Assembly: GCA_026874595.1 (NCBI GenBank)
Contig: CM049310.1
Location: 21,364,058-21,428,057, forward strand
DNA: 64,000 nucleotides
Reading direction: 5' to 3'
Origin: Sipunculus nudus
Taxonomy: Eukaryota > Annelida > Sipuncula > Golfingiida > Sipunculidae
The notes under the pieces were generated by a model that was given only the letters and a program-made list of their open reading frames with translations, searched no databases and was not told the DNA's origin. Position 1 is the first letter of the stretch; every line of letters begins with the position of its first letter. The position numbers were made by a program, and so were the translations under genes. Shown one piece after another: positions 26,601-40,800 of the stretch.

Positions 26601-29600
26601 TATCCCAAGACAGATGGATGGACGAAACTAAAAACAAGGCCTACAAGCCAAATGTAAGCCTGTGCAAAGTTTGGGAGTATGAATGGAGGCTTTTTTTTAA
26701 ATTTAATATTGATCCTCTAATGTCCTGCTTATCTACCTTCGTCATTATGATTTCAGCAAAATGGACGTTTTGGACCTGCACGTTTCAAACTAGGACATTT
26801 TAAAACTAGGATGCATCAGTCAGCATATTTCAGATATGTTCTTTTGGCCAGGGAGGATTACTGGGACAGATGAACGGACAATATGACAGCATGGTTTCGG
26901 AGAAGAACATTTTAAAATGTTTTTAGCCTTTTCTGTATAAAATCTAAGAAAATGCAGTTAGCCCAGAAATAAGCAAAATCTGATAGAATTTTTTAGATAT
27001 TTTTTTTTTTTAAATTTGGTGATGCTAGCTCCTGCCCTTTTTGAGATAGCTATGATGCACGACACCATTGCATAAGCTCACAGATTCGATAAAATATGGG
27101 CAGATGACAAGCCACAACAGGTATTACACAATATTTACAGTATTTTAAGTATTTACTGTATTTATAGTATTCACCATGTATATTGAAGTGAGGGATGGAA
27201 TGTGTCCTGGCATGACAGGTCTCAAAATTTGTGACAGGAGAAATGCAAAAGTGTCTCATAATGGAAAATGCCTGATGGTCATGTTGGATGATGGTATGTG
27301 TCTAGAACAAATTTATCCAAGATGACTAAACTTTATAAATTTTAGTTTAATACATGGTTAAGCCTCTGAGATTTGAGCAAGTTTCACCAAAAACAGACCT
27401 ATAGATTGATACCAGATGATATTATTTGAAGGAGGCCCAAGCAGTCTTGAATACAAGATAAACCATTCCAAGATCTATGGACAATATTCATTTGAATACT
27501 TCAAACCACTCCTAAGAAAAAGGCAATATATTCTACGAAAATGAAAAGGTAGGTTGCACCACATGTCTGGTTTATGATGGATTTATGCTATGTGAAAATG
27601 ATTGTAGGTGGTGTCACCAGGCTTGTGTACAAGATGGAGGTATCCAAAATCTGTGGACATGTGAAATTTCAGGCTGATACATTAACCAGTCCTGACATAA
27701 ATGCATGAAAGTATATATATATATGAACATGCAAAATTTCAGGCCAAGACACCAACACTACTGAGATAAGTGCATCAATGTATTCTACAACCAGAATATC
27801 AGCAGAAGCTGACAAAAGCCCTCAGCCAAAACAACATGCAGTGTTTAGAGGTGGTAACAGTAACAAGTACTAAATATCTGTTCTCACATGGATGTAGATC
27901 TGTACATGTCTCAGTTATAAATTTAAAATGGAGGTATGTACCATGATTCATAACAATCCACCAAATGCTTCTTGAAAAATAAGCTTGTAAGTTTTATTCT
28001 ATTATAAGCTATGTGACCTTGAAAAGTAGGTCAAGGTCACCCATCTTCAAACTTGACCAAGATTCTTCACCAAAGAAATAAAATTCCTCTTGTGAATCCT
28101 TTTAGAGATATCCCGCTCACAAAGCCAAAGTTGAAAAATCCAAGAAAAAGTCATTAAAAATCAGAAATTGCAGGTGGTGCCCCAAAACTTGTGCAGCAGT
28201 TACAGACCATCAGTCCCTATGATCATAGTAAAAATTGTGAAAATCCACCCAATGGTTTCTGAGAAATAAGCTTCTAAATGTTTTTTCTATAATCAGCTCT
28301 AAAACGTAGAAAAATAGGTCAAGGTCACCCATCTTCGAACTTGACTGAGATTTTGTCAATATACATCTTCACCGAAAAAATAAAATTCCTACGGTGAGAC
28401 CTTTTAGAGATATCCCGCTCACAAGCCCAAAGTTGAAAAAATCCGATAAAAATTCATTAAAAATCAGAAATTGTAGGTGGCGCCACCAAACTTGTGAAGC
28501 ACGTACAGACTATCAGTCCCAATAATCATAGTAAGATTTATGAAAATCCACCAAATCGTTCCTGAGTAATAAGCATCTAAGTGTTTTTCTATAATCAGCT
28601 CTAAAATGTAGAAAAATAGGTCAAGGTCACCCATCTTTGAACTTGACCGAGATTTTGTCGATATACATCTTTACCGAGGAAATAAAATCCTGACGGTGAA
28701 TCCTTTTCAAGATATCCCGCTCACAAGGTAAAAGTTAATGGACGCCAGACGGACGGACGGACGGATGGACAGCTTGGGTGACGACAATAGCCCATCAGCC
28801 TAAGGGCTGAGGGCTAAAAAACTGAACGCCATGTAGAGCCACCTTTCTACAACAAACCTATCCATGATGGATAAACATGCAAAATTTCAGACCAATTCAT
28901 TGAACCACTACTGAGACTTGAGCGTATTTTCACCCAAAGCAAACACACAGATGGACACAACGTGAAAACAACTGAAGATGGCACCACCAGTTTTGAAAAC
29001 AAGATGTAGTCCAAGATCTATGGTCATGCATAATTTCAGGCCAATACAGCAAACCACTCCTGAAAAAGGGCATCTATGTATTCTAAAAGAAATGGGAAGG
29101 CAGGTGGTGCCACCTGTCTGGTCTATGAAAAAACTCTCCAAGATGGATGGGTATGTCAAAATTCAGTCAAACATATTGGACCACTCCTGAGATATGAGTG
29201 ATTTTACCCCAAAGCAAACGATGGATGTATGCCAAGCAAATACAATTACAGATGGCCCCACCAGTCTTGAGTATGAGACAGAGGGACTGGTATCAGAGAT
29301 CTATGGACATGCACAATTTTAGCCCCATACATTGAACCAATCACTAAGATGACTAGATTGCAAATGCATGGATGGATTTGATATCCAAGATCATCCATCT
29401 TATGATCCAGTGAAGGAGAATTTATTGCATAGACAAAAAGTCACATAACTGCTATCCTTTTCTGTTTTCAGAATACTGTTAAACTTGCTACTTGTCATGG
29501 GGGGGGGGGGGGTATACTGGAGAGTTTTTTATTGTTGTTACAAAGACAAATTGATCAGGGGAAAATACTGGGCCGATCCGGGATTCGAACCCATAACGGT

Positions 29601-32600
29601 GGCGCACAAGTCCGGCGTACCAACCGCTTCGCTAGCAAAGCAAGCTTCACTTGCGAGACAGTTGGGTCCGCTTTTATGTCACCCCGTCTTAAGAGCGTTC
29701 TGCATTCAGAACAAGACTAATTATCCCAGGAGTCATACTTTGGTGAGCTTATTCCCTGGGCCACAAAGTTTACTGTCATGTTTGACGAGCCGACATTTGT
29801 TACGAAGACAAATTATTCAGGGGAAAATATGGGGCCGATCGGGGATTCGAACCCATGTCGGTGGCGCACAAGTCCAGCGTACCAGCACTTTTCAGCATAA
29901 AACATAAGAAAGCTGCAACATTCACAGACATGTGCCATTTACAATGTTGGAGTACAGTGGCAAGTCTGGTAACCAGATCTATTATAGTTTTGTAATAATA
30001 TGCAAATTACAAAATTGTTATGTCTGCATTTTCAGCTCATCACTAAAAATTCATGATGGAACAAACAAATGTCATTTTGGTTTTCCAGAAATTTAGTTCT
30101 TCCCAAACTATCAGAGGTTGATAAAAGATCAATGGGAGAATTGGGATAAGGGGACGGGAAATAAGTGGGGGGACTGGTGGAGATCTCAGATTGTCATATT
30201 TTTATATGCAAGGTTTTAAAGAGGCCACTTCCACCATATTGGTGGATACAGGTCTAGGGCAGATGTCTAGGCCAAAAGAAATTTCCTTTCACATCAATAA
30301 TTACATTAAGAAGCTCCTAACCCCAGGAAGCAAAGTCACAATGAGTTGCGAAGCTAGAGCGTTAGTCAAACATGTTTTAATGGTTACTTCAATATTTGTT
30401 GCCAAAAAAGTCACAAAGCTGTGCCCTACTTATTGGACAAGGCAGATGGCTGGCTGGTTGATGGATTGGATGCTATACTGCAGCAGACTGAACATGAAAT
30501 GAGCCAAAACTACTTCTTTAACCTTAATAAATGATGTGGACAACTTAAATTTTAAGGAGACAGCTATGCTTTAGTAACCAAGGCAACCATGTATGTGGTG
30601 CAATTATGAGAATTTGAAAACCTCACATGAACCTGGTGCTAGATCATCAACCATGATCATAATAGTCCTGAGGGTGCTGTTTCATACAGCCAATCTGAAT
30701 TCTAAATGACTAAGAAACTAAAGAAAGTTTTATGTTCAAGGTTTATATCAATCCTGGCTCCTTTGAGCAGACAAGCAGCACATTAGAAATTCCTCAGTGG
30801 TCTTATGTTTATCACAACAATGATTAACTAGATATTTCTTGGCACAGCAGGTGCCATAATATCCCCAGACAATTAATCCCCCCCCCCCCCTTTAAGAATA
30901 GGCCCCCCCCATCTTTAGCAACAATTAATATCAGACCACACTCATACAAAAGGTCACTCTCATAGATAAAGGTCATGACCCCAATTTCAATATACATCAT
31001 CCCCTAACCCATGTCTATGTATATGCATAATATGAAGGAAATCTGTGCATTAGTCTTTTACTTATAATGCTCACAGTACTGTTAAGTGGCAATGATGGGG
31101 TATTAAACGGCACAAAAACAACTAAAAAAACAAGGGACCTATGGGTCACGACGCTCAGCTGTTATATATGATAAAAAAATATTATTTAGAAATGAGGCAC
31201 ATGCTGGCTTTGTGTGGTAATAAATATAAGCTGTATTATGAGTTGTTGTTGTTTAGCTTATGTATGATTTTGATAGTACCTTTGGAGACAGGGAAGAGGA
31301 TTGATTTCATTTATTTTATTAACAAATGGAGTACTACTGTCACACAGATTTTGACTTGGCCATATAACTTATAAGCAGAACATATAATATAAGAGTTTAA
31401 CTATTTATTAAAAAAATTACAAATATTGTCCTAAATATAATTTTTATTAAAAATAATAAGAGAATCATATGATTTTTTAAAATGAAATATAACTGATATG
31501 ATTATTAAAATAATATTAAAGAATATATTCATGAATACATTTTGAAAGTATTTGCACGAGTATTCATATACTTTCATTTTTACCTGAATTCCCATTCTTT
31601 ATGCAAGAAATTTTATAATGGAGTACATAATCATATTCGTATTTAAATACAATTACAAAGTATTCGCACCATGTCTGGTATTTATTCAGTTTTCACCAAA
31701 CAATGATGTTGAGAATCCAGAATATACAAAATTCACACATTTAAATAATGATCATAAGTACCTGGTTTTATGGCTTTTATTTATATTAAAAAATAACTGT
31801 AAAAAATTCATTTTGGACTAATTTCACATCAATGTACACACTAGACACAGTAGGAATCTAGATTAATATTATCAACTGCATCTTTGTCTATCATTAATTT
31901 CCTTCATATAATCCTTAATGATTAGTAATGAATAATATGATTTACTTCTTTATCATTAAAAATGAACTGAAAAATGCCATAGGTAACTGCATGGTGTTAT
32001 TTGGAATATGTGACATTCTACCCATCGATACAAGATTCTTATATCATCAGTAACTGCAAGTTAATTTCCTGTTATTATAAACTAACAAATTCCTTTTCTA
32101 TTTTTCTTTAATTTGTTATTAAAAACCAATAAAAATTTATTAATTTATTGTTTATTGTTATGTTGTTGGTTAAAACTACTAGATGAGTTGGGTTGAACAC
32201 CTGGATCAACTGTGGCTGGCGATAAGCTGCCTGGATTCTCCCCTCAAGCGTGCATAATTTGATGAAAGGTCAACAAGGTCAACATACAGGTGACTCAAGA
32301 GGGGCTGGAGAGAGCCAAAGTCTGACAGGGTCTCATAAAAAACATTAATAAAAGCTACAATATTTGGCAAATTTCTTTCAGCTTTCTAAACTAAAAAGCT
32401 GAAATCCTTATGTGTGCATGATATGAAAATTATATCAACAGTGCTCACGGGAAACAAACGCGCCATGGTCACAGTTGGGCAAAATTTAAGGTACTAATTT
32501 TATATTTATACTAATAACTTATAAAATTTGAAAAATTCAGAACTAATTTTGGGTATTCAATTGAATCTTGATTAAATAATGTTACATCCCTGACAAAAAA

Positions 32601-35600
32601 AATCTCTAGCTTCAGCAATGCCCTTGTTAAGGGAGTAAATATATTTCTTGATTTTTTACAAAGTGCATTATGTTTGGGCCCATAACTTAAAAAAAATACA
32701 CAATACTGACATCATTTCTGGCATGTGCATAGTGAAGGTATAGAAAAATATGTATATTATATATGATCAAAGTCAGAGCAGTGGTTTTGATATTAGGCAG
32801 TCTTAAAGTGTAACATTGGGTTTTTAATGAAAAAAATGAAGTTTTTCATTGATATCTCGAAGGAATTAAGTCCTAGTGACCAAATTCTTGGCATGGTAGG
32901 GGATTTTGGAGAAATCTAACTGTATGCCAAATTTAAGGAACTCAGAGCTGAAGCTCGGGAGCTGAGCTCTAGCAAACTGCATAACACTAGCAATATGTGA
33001 CATGGTGCTTGAAAACTTGAATAAAATCTACAGTTTTTGATCAACTGGTTTCAAATTTTTGGTGTTAACAGTTGAAATGCTAACAAAAACATGCTGTGAA
33101 AATTAAATCCACAGCAGTTACAGCAAAAAAACGTGCCATGGTCAAAGTTGGGCAAAATTTAAGGTACCAATTTTTTATTTTTGCTAATATTTTTAAAAAT
33201 TTAAAAGATTTTGATCTAATTTTGGGTATACAATTTAATTTTGATTAATAAAAGTAATATTACTGGAAAAAAAGTGCTTAGCTTTAACAAGTTTTGTGTT
33301 AAGTGATAAAATTTCTTTCCTGATTATTTACAAAATGCATTATGTTTGGGCCCATAACTTTTTTAAATTAAATAATACAGACCTAATTTCTGGAATGTAC
33401 ATAGGAATTATATAGAGGATTATTTATAGGAAATAAGAGGAAAAACAGATGAGTGGTTTTGATATTAGGCAGTCCTAAAGTGTGAAAATAGGTTTTTAAT
33501 AAAAAATTGATGTTTTTCCTTAATTTCTCAAAGGAATGAAGTCGCAAAGACCCAGTTTTCGGCTTGGTAGGAGATCTTGGGGACATCTAACATTATGCTG
33601 AATTTTGGATTCCTAGGTCTTACGGTTTCAAAACGTGCCACATCTACGGACGGACGGACGGACGGACGGACGGACGGACAGACAGACGGACGACGGACAA
33701 TGGACCACGACTATAGCTCAGATGACTTATAGTCAGCTGAGCTAATAACAGGTGGCGCTACCAGTTTCTGGTACATGACAACCCTATCCAAGATCTTTGG
33801 TCAAGTTGATTATTGGACCAATCAATGCATCCCTTATTGAGATATTAATGTTTTTGTGTGATTTTCACCATATATGGCAATATTCAAGGTCAAGGCCACT
33901 CTCATAGGAAAGGTCATCACCCCAATTTAAATAAACATTATCGCATAACCCATATCTATGTATATGCATAATATAAAAGAAATCTGTCCATTAGCTTTTT
34001 ACTTATGATGCTCACAGTACTGTCAAGTAGCAATTTTTGGGGGTATTAAACAGCACAAAAACAAGTAAAGAATAATAAGTGGCGCCACCAGTTTCTGGAA
34101 CATGACAACCCTATCCATGATCTTCCATCAACTTGATTTTGGGATCAATCCATGCAAGATTTCTTGAGATATTTAAGAATTTGTGTGATTTTCCTCAAAA
34201 TTGGACCTATTCAAGGTCAAGGACACTCTCCTAATCAAGGTCATGACCTCATTTTAAATAGATGTCGTCCTCTCACCCATATCTATACATATACCAAGTT
34301 TGGTAAAGATCCGTGAAAAATTTTTTGAGTAATGGCACCAACAAGATTTATATGCGGCGGCGGCTGGTTCGGTATGAAAACATAGTATCCCCCAACTTTG
34401 TCTTGGGATACAATAACTGCTTTCTTTACAGCTAAACAGGATTAAATTTGGTAATAACCAATATAAATTACTTAAGACTAGAATATAAGCAGAAGCTCAC
34501 AAAAGCCCTCAACCTAAAGAACAAGTATGAAATATCTGTTCTCACATGGGTGTTATCTGTACATATGTCTCTTGTTGAAGTAATACCTTTGCAACTCTGG
34601 TGAATGAAGTGATATTATAGCCCTACTTCCACCCTCTGGGTGTTTTTGCACATATGAAAGGTATGAACCTACAAATAGAACCGATGTATAAATTTCTGAC
34701 ATTGGGGAGCTACAATCCATGATAGGAACAAATGTGTAAACAGAGTCCTGGGAGCCCCTGAAAAAGTTGAGACAGCCCCTGGGACATGTGTGACTTCACA
34801 ACCAGAACCCTGGTTGCCCCCGGTTCCAGCAAAGCCGACATGGTGATCTGATCAAGCGAGGAGGAGGAATCCTCTTCAGATGACAATGTCTGAGACACCG
34901 TAAAAGGAGAATAAAGCGGCCTGTTAAGATCAGTAGATGTTATGGCAAATTTATCCTCATGTAATTTTAAGCCATGTAGTTAGAAATAGAAGGCAGTCGG
35001 TGAAAACGGACGCTGCAAGCCAACACGCCAACACTGCTACAGGTTTTATTCCAGTGACGAAGTGACAGGATGTTCAAAATTGAGGATGGAGTCTGCAGGA
35101 GTTTTAAGATATATTCTGGTAATTATTATCATAATAATGAGATAATTCAGTAATAAAATACTTTAAGCAATAAAATGTAGAGTTTTAGTACACATGCTCA
35201 TACAATTCAAGTGATTCTTGACTTGGTTGAGTTTGTTCAATATCGCTCTTGACGCCTTCCATGAAGATTGTTGTTGTTATAACAAAGTTGTGACTGGTGC
35301 GGTAGAGGCATGTTTTGACTCGACAAAAATCAGCTGATAATCAACTTGGTTTTACCATAAGAATAGAGCTCTGGTCTTTCTTTTAATCATTATTTTTTAA
35401 TACCTGCTTCATAATCAGAAATGCGAAATTGTTGTTTTGACATTGATAAGCGCTTTTTGTAGTAGTATTACTATATATACTATTCATAAAGTGAGTTTTT
35501 ATTTGGCAGGCCTAAGCCCTTACCGTATAGTACCATACACGGGGCTGATCGGAAATGAAGCTTTATACATACCACACCAATCCTGATGGAAGTTTAAGTA

Positions 35601-35690
35601 ACCCCCCCCCCCTATCATCAAGGACAATTATACATATATTGGATTATTTATATAATAAAACATAAACACTCCTACTTTTATAATTCAATT

Positions 35691-35774
<84 letters not shown>

Positions 35775-37851
35775 TAAATTAAAATAAATAATACAAAGCA
35801 TGAAATTCAGTTTTAAATGAATTATGAAAGAGCCATGTATCATGATAGAAAAAGCACACACACATATAATTATACTCAGTCCATACAGTTCTGTATATAA
35901 CACTCCACTAGACGGAAAGTCCAATGGCTATTATTAATCTATATTATATTGGCAGTGTTATAAGTAAAGTACTTGCTATATAGCCTCAGCTAGGCTTTAC
36001 TTGTGCAAATTAAATTTAAAAGCAAGATTATTAGAATAATTGCTCTGTTTTTGTTCGGGCTGATGTAAAACTGTTTTTCGGGATTTCAGGGGTATTTCTA
36101 GTAACCTCCAATTAAAGAATTGTGTAATATAAAATTTAAAAAAGGTATGTGTCCAGAAGTCATACATTTCAGTTATAATACTCTGATAGCAGATCTAATT
36201 CTAAGAAAAGAACATTTACAATAAATTATAATTTTAAATTATAATAATTTAGTAATAATACAAATTTACCCATATGTTGCCTTTGGTAAGGTTAGTCAGT
36301 ATCTGTATAGGAATATTTGGATTAATTGCATTGATACTTATGCCAATGTAACATGTGAAGGTGCAAATTAAACATCTTTTGAGGGCAATATTGCAAGTCA
36401 TACCAACAAGGAAGAAGAGAGACTGCTGAAACAGATTTGGAGTTCTCTTTTTGACTGACTCAGGGTTATTTGTTATAATCTTTAATATTTGTGAGTGCTT
36501 AGACACAATGGATGGGACAATGCTGCAGCTGGGTTATTTGGGACAGCAGCCTTCTCGTCTGTAATGATGTCCTTCAAATCACATTGATCTGATATGAAGA
36601 CCCTAAACAGCATGCAATTTGTTCACAATCTGCATTGTAGAACATGGCTGCTCTAAGACACATTTACTAGACAAAAAGATTTTAAATCAAAGTGCATTAT
36701 TTTCAAGAGCCTGAATACTAGAATTTCCTGAATGGCACTCATACAAATCATTACAATGAATTTACACAACAAACACACAAAATATATATAGCATATTTTT
36801 ATTAAAAACAAATTATTTGTACATTAAATATTGTTATGAAAATAAAACATATACAAATACATTTGATATTTTATTATATACATTCTACATCTATCTTTAT
36901 ATATCTACACACATATACACACACATATATACATACCGTATTTCATCCAATTGTTCGATCCCTCTATTTATACGACCTCCAAAAATATTCAAGGTTATTA
37001 ATTTCTAAATTTCCTCCAATTTTCGACTTCTTGAAAAGTTTTTCATCTCACTGAATCATGTCCAAACTGGCTGACAGGGTGTCGAAAGAGACCAGTCATA
37101 TCCAGTAAGGTAAGTGACTGATGAATAAAATAAAGGAATATATGTAACATACTGTATTTGGTGTTTGTTTCATTCATCAGGACAAATGTAAAAGCGTCTT
37201 CTACATTATAAAAATGTGATTTTCTTTAATACTTTTAACAAACTGCGCAAAAGTGATTGCATTATAGCGACGTTTAAAATGGCTCATGACTGTCAGCTCT
37301 GACCCCTGACCTTGTTGCCGTAAATACGCCAAACATTGACGTTTGATGACGAAAAGATATCTCTAACACTCGCTTGATAGTAGCTGATAACTGACGTAAG
37401 ATAATCATGTTAAATATAAAATAATGCTGTATTCACGGCATTCATCTCTCGGCTGGCACCCTTGGTCGTTTGGGGTGTAAATAGCTCGCCCATGAACACA
37501 AACTCACAGGCCACACGCAAAGCAGCATGGGACATGGGAAATGGGAACAGACTTAAACAACAACCAGTAGCGCTAAAATAAATATTAATCGAGAGGAACC
37601 CTCTGAAAAAAGTACCGTACTTATACGCATAAATTATGTGACTTATTGGATTCAGCCTTGACACTACACGTTTTGCGTCCCTTCAGTCCCGTATGAATGA
37701 TCTAACTTATTTGAGATTTAATAAATGCATCGTTATAAATGAAACAAAAAAAACATGGGCGAATTTTCTTACCACTACGGTTCAAAAGTGAAAAGAATTA
37801 TCATTAAATTTTATAATCCTTATTTTTATTTACTATTGTTATATATAAATG

Positions 37852-37889
<38 letters not shown>

Positions 37890-40800
37890 ATTGTGTTTCT
37901 CTATGGACCGCTAGAGACACGGTTCTGTACTTCGCGTATTATCGAGTCAGTATTGAGCATTTTCATTAATGATTTCAGTAATTCTGAATACCGGTACAGT
38001 TACATTGTGTGGAAATATGCGAGTTAAAAAAAACAAATCTGCATGCAGTCAGCTGAAAATGAAAATCTTACCTCAGTATGTTGATCACGATATCAATTAA
38101 ATGAGTCATGAAATATGAAATGAAGCAGTGTTTAGAGAACATCTTGCCCTATTAGGTGCTTCCGATGCCCCACCGTTAATTACGTTCAATGAAAATTGAC
38201 TCACTAATTACCGACTGGTCACAGTTTACCCTCCGACACGGTCTGACCAAGATTACACGGTAGTGGTCAAAGGGCAAACTATCGCCTTTCATGTTAATCG
38301 ATGTTTGGGCAACGGGAACACTTGGCCGGGAAATCATGTCCCGTGTCTGTGTTTATGACAACAGGCGTTATTATAACCAAACTCGCTATTAAAGCTTCCT
38401 CAGCCCCTTTGTACCGACACATTCCCTCACTATTCCTTTTTGTTTTTCATATAACAACCTCATTTACATAACACAGTGTCTTGACAAACACAATAGGTAT
38501 GCTGTGAAACGTAGTTTGCATTCATCACTTTGTATTTATAACTGACAAATACGTTTATCATGCAGTGAATATTTGTTTTCTTACAAACACAGTGAGCAGG
38601 ATGTTTGTATTTTGTATTTTCTTAAAATACGATTAAAATCTTGTGAAATTTACTGGTCTTATTTATGATATTTTTGAGAAGATCTGACAAGATAATAAAC
38701 CAAATTTTTCTTAAAAGCTATAATATCGCCCACCGTATGACGGCAAATACGCACTTCATATTTCCACCACAGCAATGTATGAACGCCCGTAACTCGCCAT
38801 TTGAATGGAATTAATACAGTTGATTTTAAGAACAGCTCCCTTATATAATGGATAACATTTATTTTGTAACCTATTATATTGTCACATGACGGGATTTAAT
38901 AGCACACATAAAGATATAGCTGTAATGGACAATACGAGAGACACAACCATGAACTGAGGTGATGGCTGACGAACCCATACATAAAAGCGATTCTATTTAT
39001 TCGACCATGACGTGATTTGCAAGGTACTAATTTCTAATTATCCTCCATTTAATCGACCTCTGTAAAATTTATTTATTTTTTTATGGTCGAACAATTAGAT
39101 GAAATACGGTACCATATATACATCTATACACATATTCAGACAGTGCAGACTGCCAAGGCCGAGTTGGGGAATATAAGGAGCACAGTTGAAGACTAAGAGA
39201 TACAGGAGTCGGAAAGATGAAAAGCAGCTGTTAGCAGCCTATGCACGTAAGGAATATAGAGTCAACAGTGGCAAGGAACATGACCAAATGTCAGGAAAAG
39301 TCCGTCCGTGCCCTCCTGTCAGTGGCCAAACCTAGGGAATCCCCTTCCCAGATCATGCCCGGCCGGATCTAGTTCAGCCTCTTCTGTTAAGGAAATCCTG
39401 TCTATTTGGCACGAACATGTGGCTTATTCACTGATTAAAATATGTTTAAGCTCACACCATCACACTTGATGTTACTGCTCAACCCAATGACGCTATACTC
39501 TGACATATTTTCCCCAGATTGTGTTAAACTCAACTGATGCCAAAAGAGTACCTCCTGGCATGTTCTGGTTGTGACTACACAAACGCCTTGGCCTGGACGC
39601 TGCTGTTTGGCTTGGGGCCCCTCAGCCGGGTGGATTATGGGTCTTTTGAATTCAATTTTCAAGATTAGTTTCGCAAAGCTGGATTTTATTATACCATATT
39701 TTATATATATACAGGTATTAAGGAATAAACCTACAGTAGTATTTCATTTTATTTTTTTTCATTGAAGTAGGCCTTTAACCTGTATGATGATAACACTCTA
39801 TAAAGGATGTCTTTAGCAACACTAGAGAGCACAAACTTTACCAAGACCCCCTTAGAAACAATGTATCTATGTTTAATTCCTTTTCTAGAAATGATGCTCA
39901 CAAGTCAAAAATTAGAAAAGTGATAACAATTCATAACAAGTCTACAGGCCTAATGGGAACCTGTACAATGGTTTATACACCAGGTAAAATGTTTCAATGC
40001 AGGACCATTACTTTTCAAGTACATGTGTAACATGTATATGAACAATGCCAGTACTACACATTTTGTAAAAGAACCAATAACAAAAACATCACTGCTGAAA
40101 TACTGACATTTGTGCACTCTGTACACAACATAAAAATGATTGTAGGTGGCGCCATACATCTTGTATATGATGAAGCTATCCAAGAACTATACATATGCCC
40201 TATTTCAGGCTGATATAATCAAACCCCTCCTGAGAAATAGGCAGGCACATACACTTAATAAAAAACATTTAGGTGGCGCCACCAGTCTTGTAAACCAGAA
40301 TGCCATCAAACAAATTGCTCCCTGCAGCTGCTGCACTGAGTGAATTCTTGACCTGCACCTAGCTGCACTGAGTGAATGCTTGACCTGTATCTGGCGGCAC
40401 TAAATGAACTCTTGACCTGTTGCATAATCTGACACAGTTGGCAGTCTGCCAAAGCTATAAATAGATCCAGGCTGACCTTTAGCCTGTTGCCAAATTTGAA
40501 ATAATTGGCAGTCAACAGATGATGCCACACCATTGAATAAGCTTACAGGTTGGCTAAAAATTAAGATACTATATTTGGCACAAGCAACATATTGCAGCAG
40601 TAACAGATCATAGAGGCAAATAATGAAACCACATTTCAGAATGATCTGTGAAAAGATTAATGGGAACCTGTACAATGGTTTATACACCAGGTATAATGTT
40701 TCAATGCTGGACCTTTACTTTTCAAGTACATGTGTAACATGTATATGAACAATGCCGGTACTACACATTTTGTACAAGAACCAATTACAAAAACATCACT

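Noticed and set aside
29581-29634. tRNA gene
   Set aside because: A and B boxes are present but acceptor and anticodon stems do not form a good cloverleaf; two tandem degraded copies fit a SINE better.
29485-29907. 140-codon frame, plus strand
   Set aside because: It runs antisense through two tRNA-derived SINE copies; the repeated GIRTH/GDP-like phrases are the B-box region.
30191-30502. Histone-fold-like frame (INNYIKKLL...[11 protein letters not shown])
   Set aside because: The resemblance to the H2B helix pattern is faint, key residues are missing and no histone context exists.
34710-34898. Acidic S/E/D-rich frame, minus strand
   Set aside because: Short, no homology recognised, no splice signals that fit Sulf phases.
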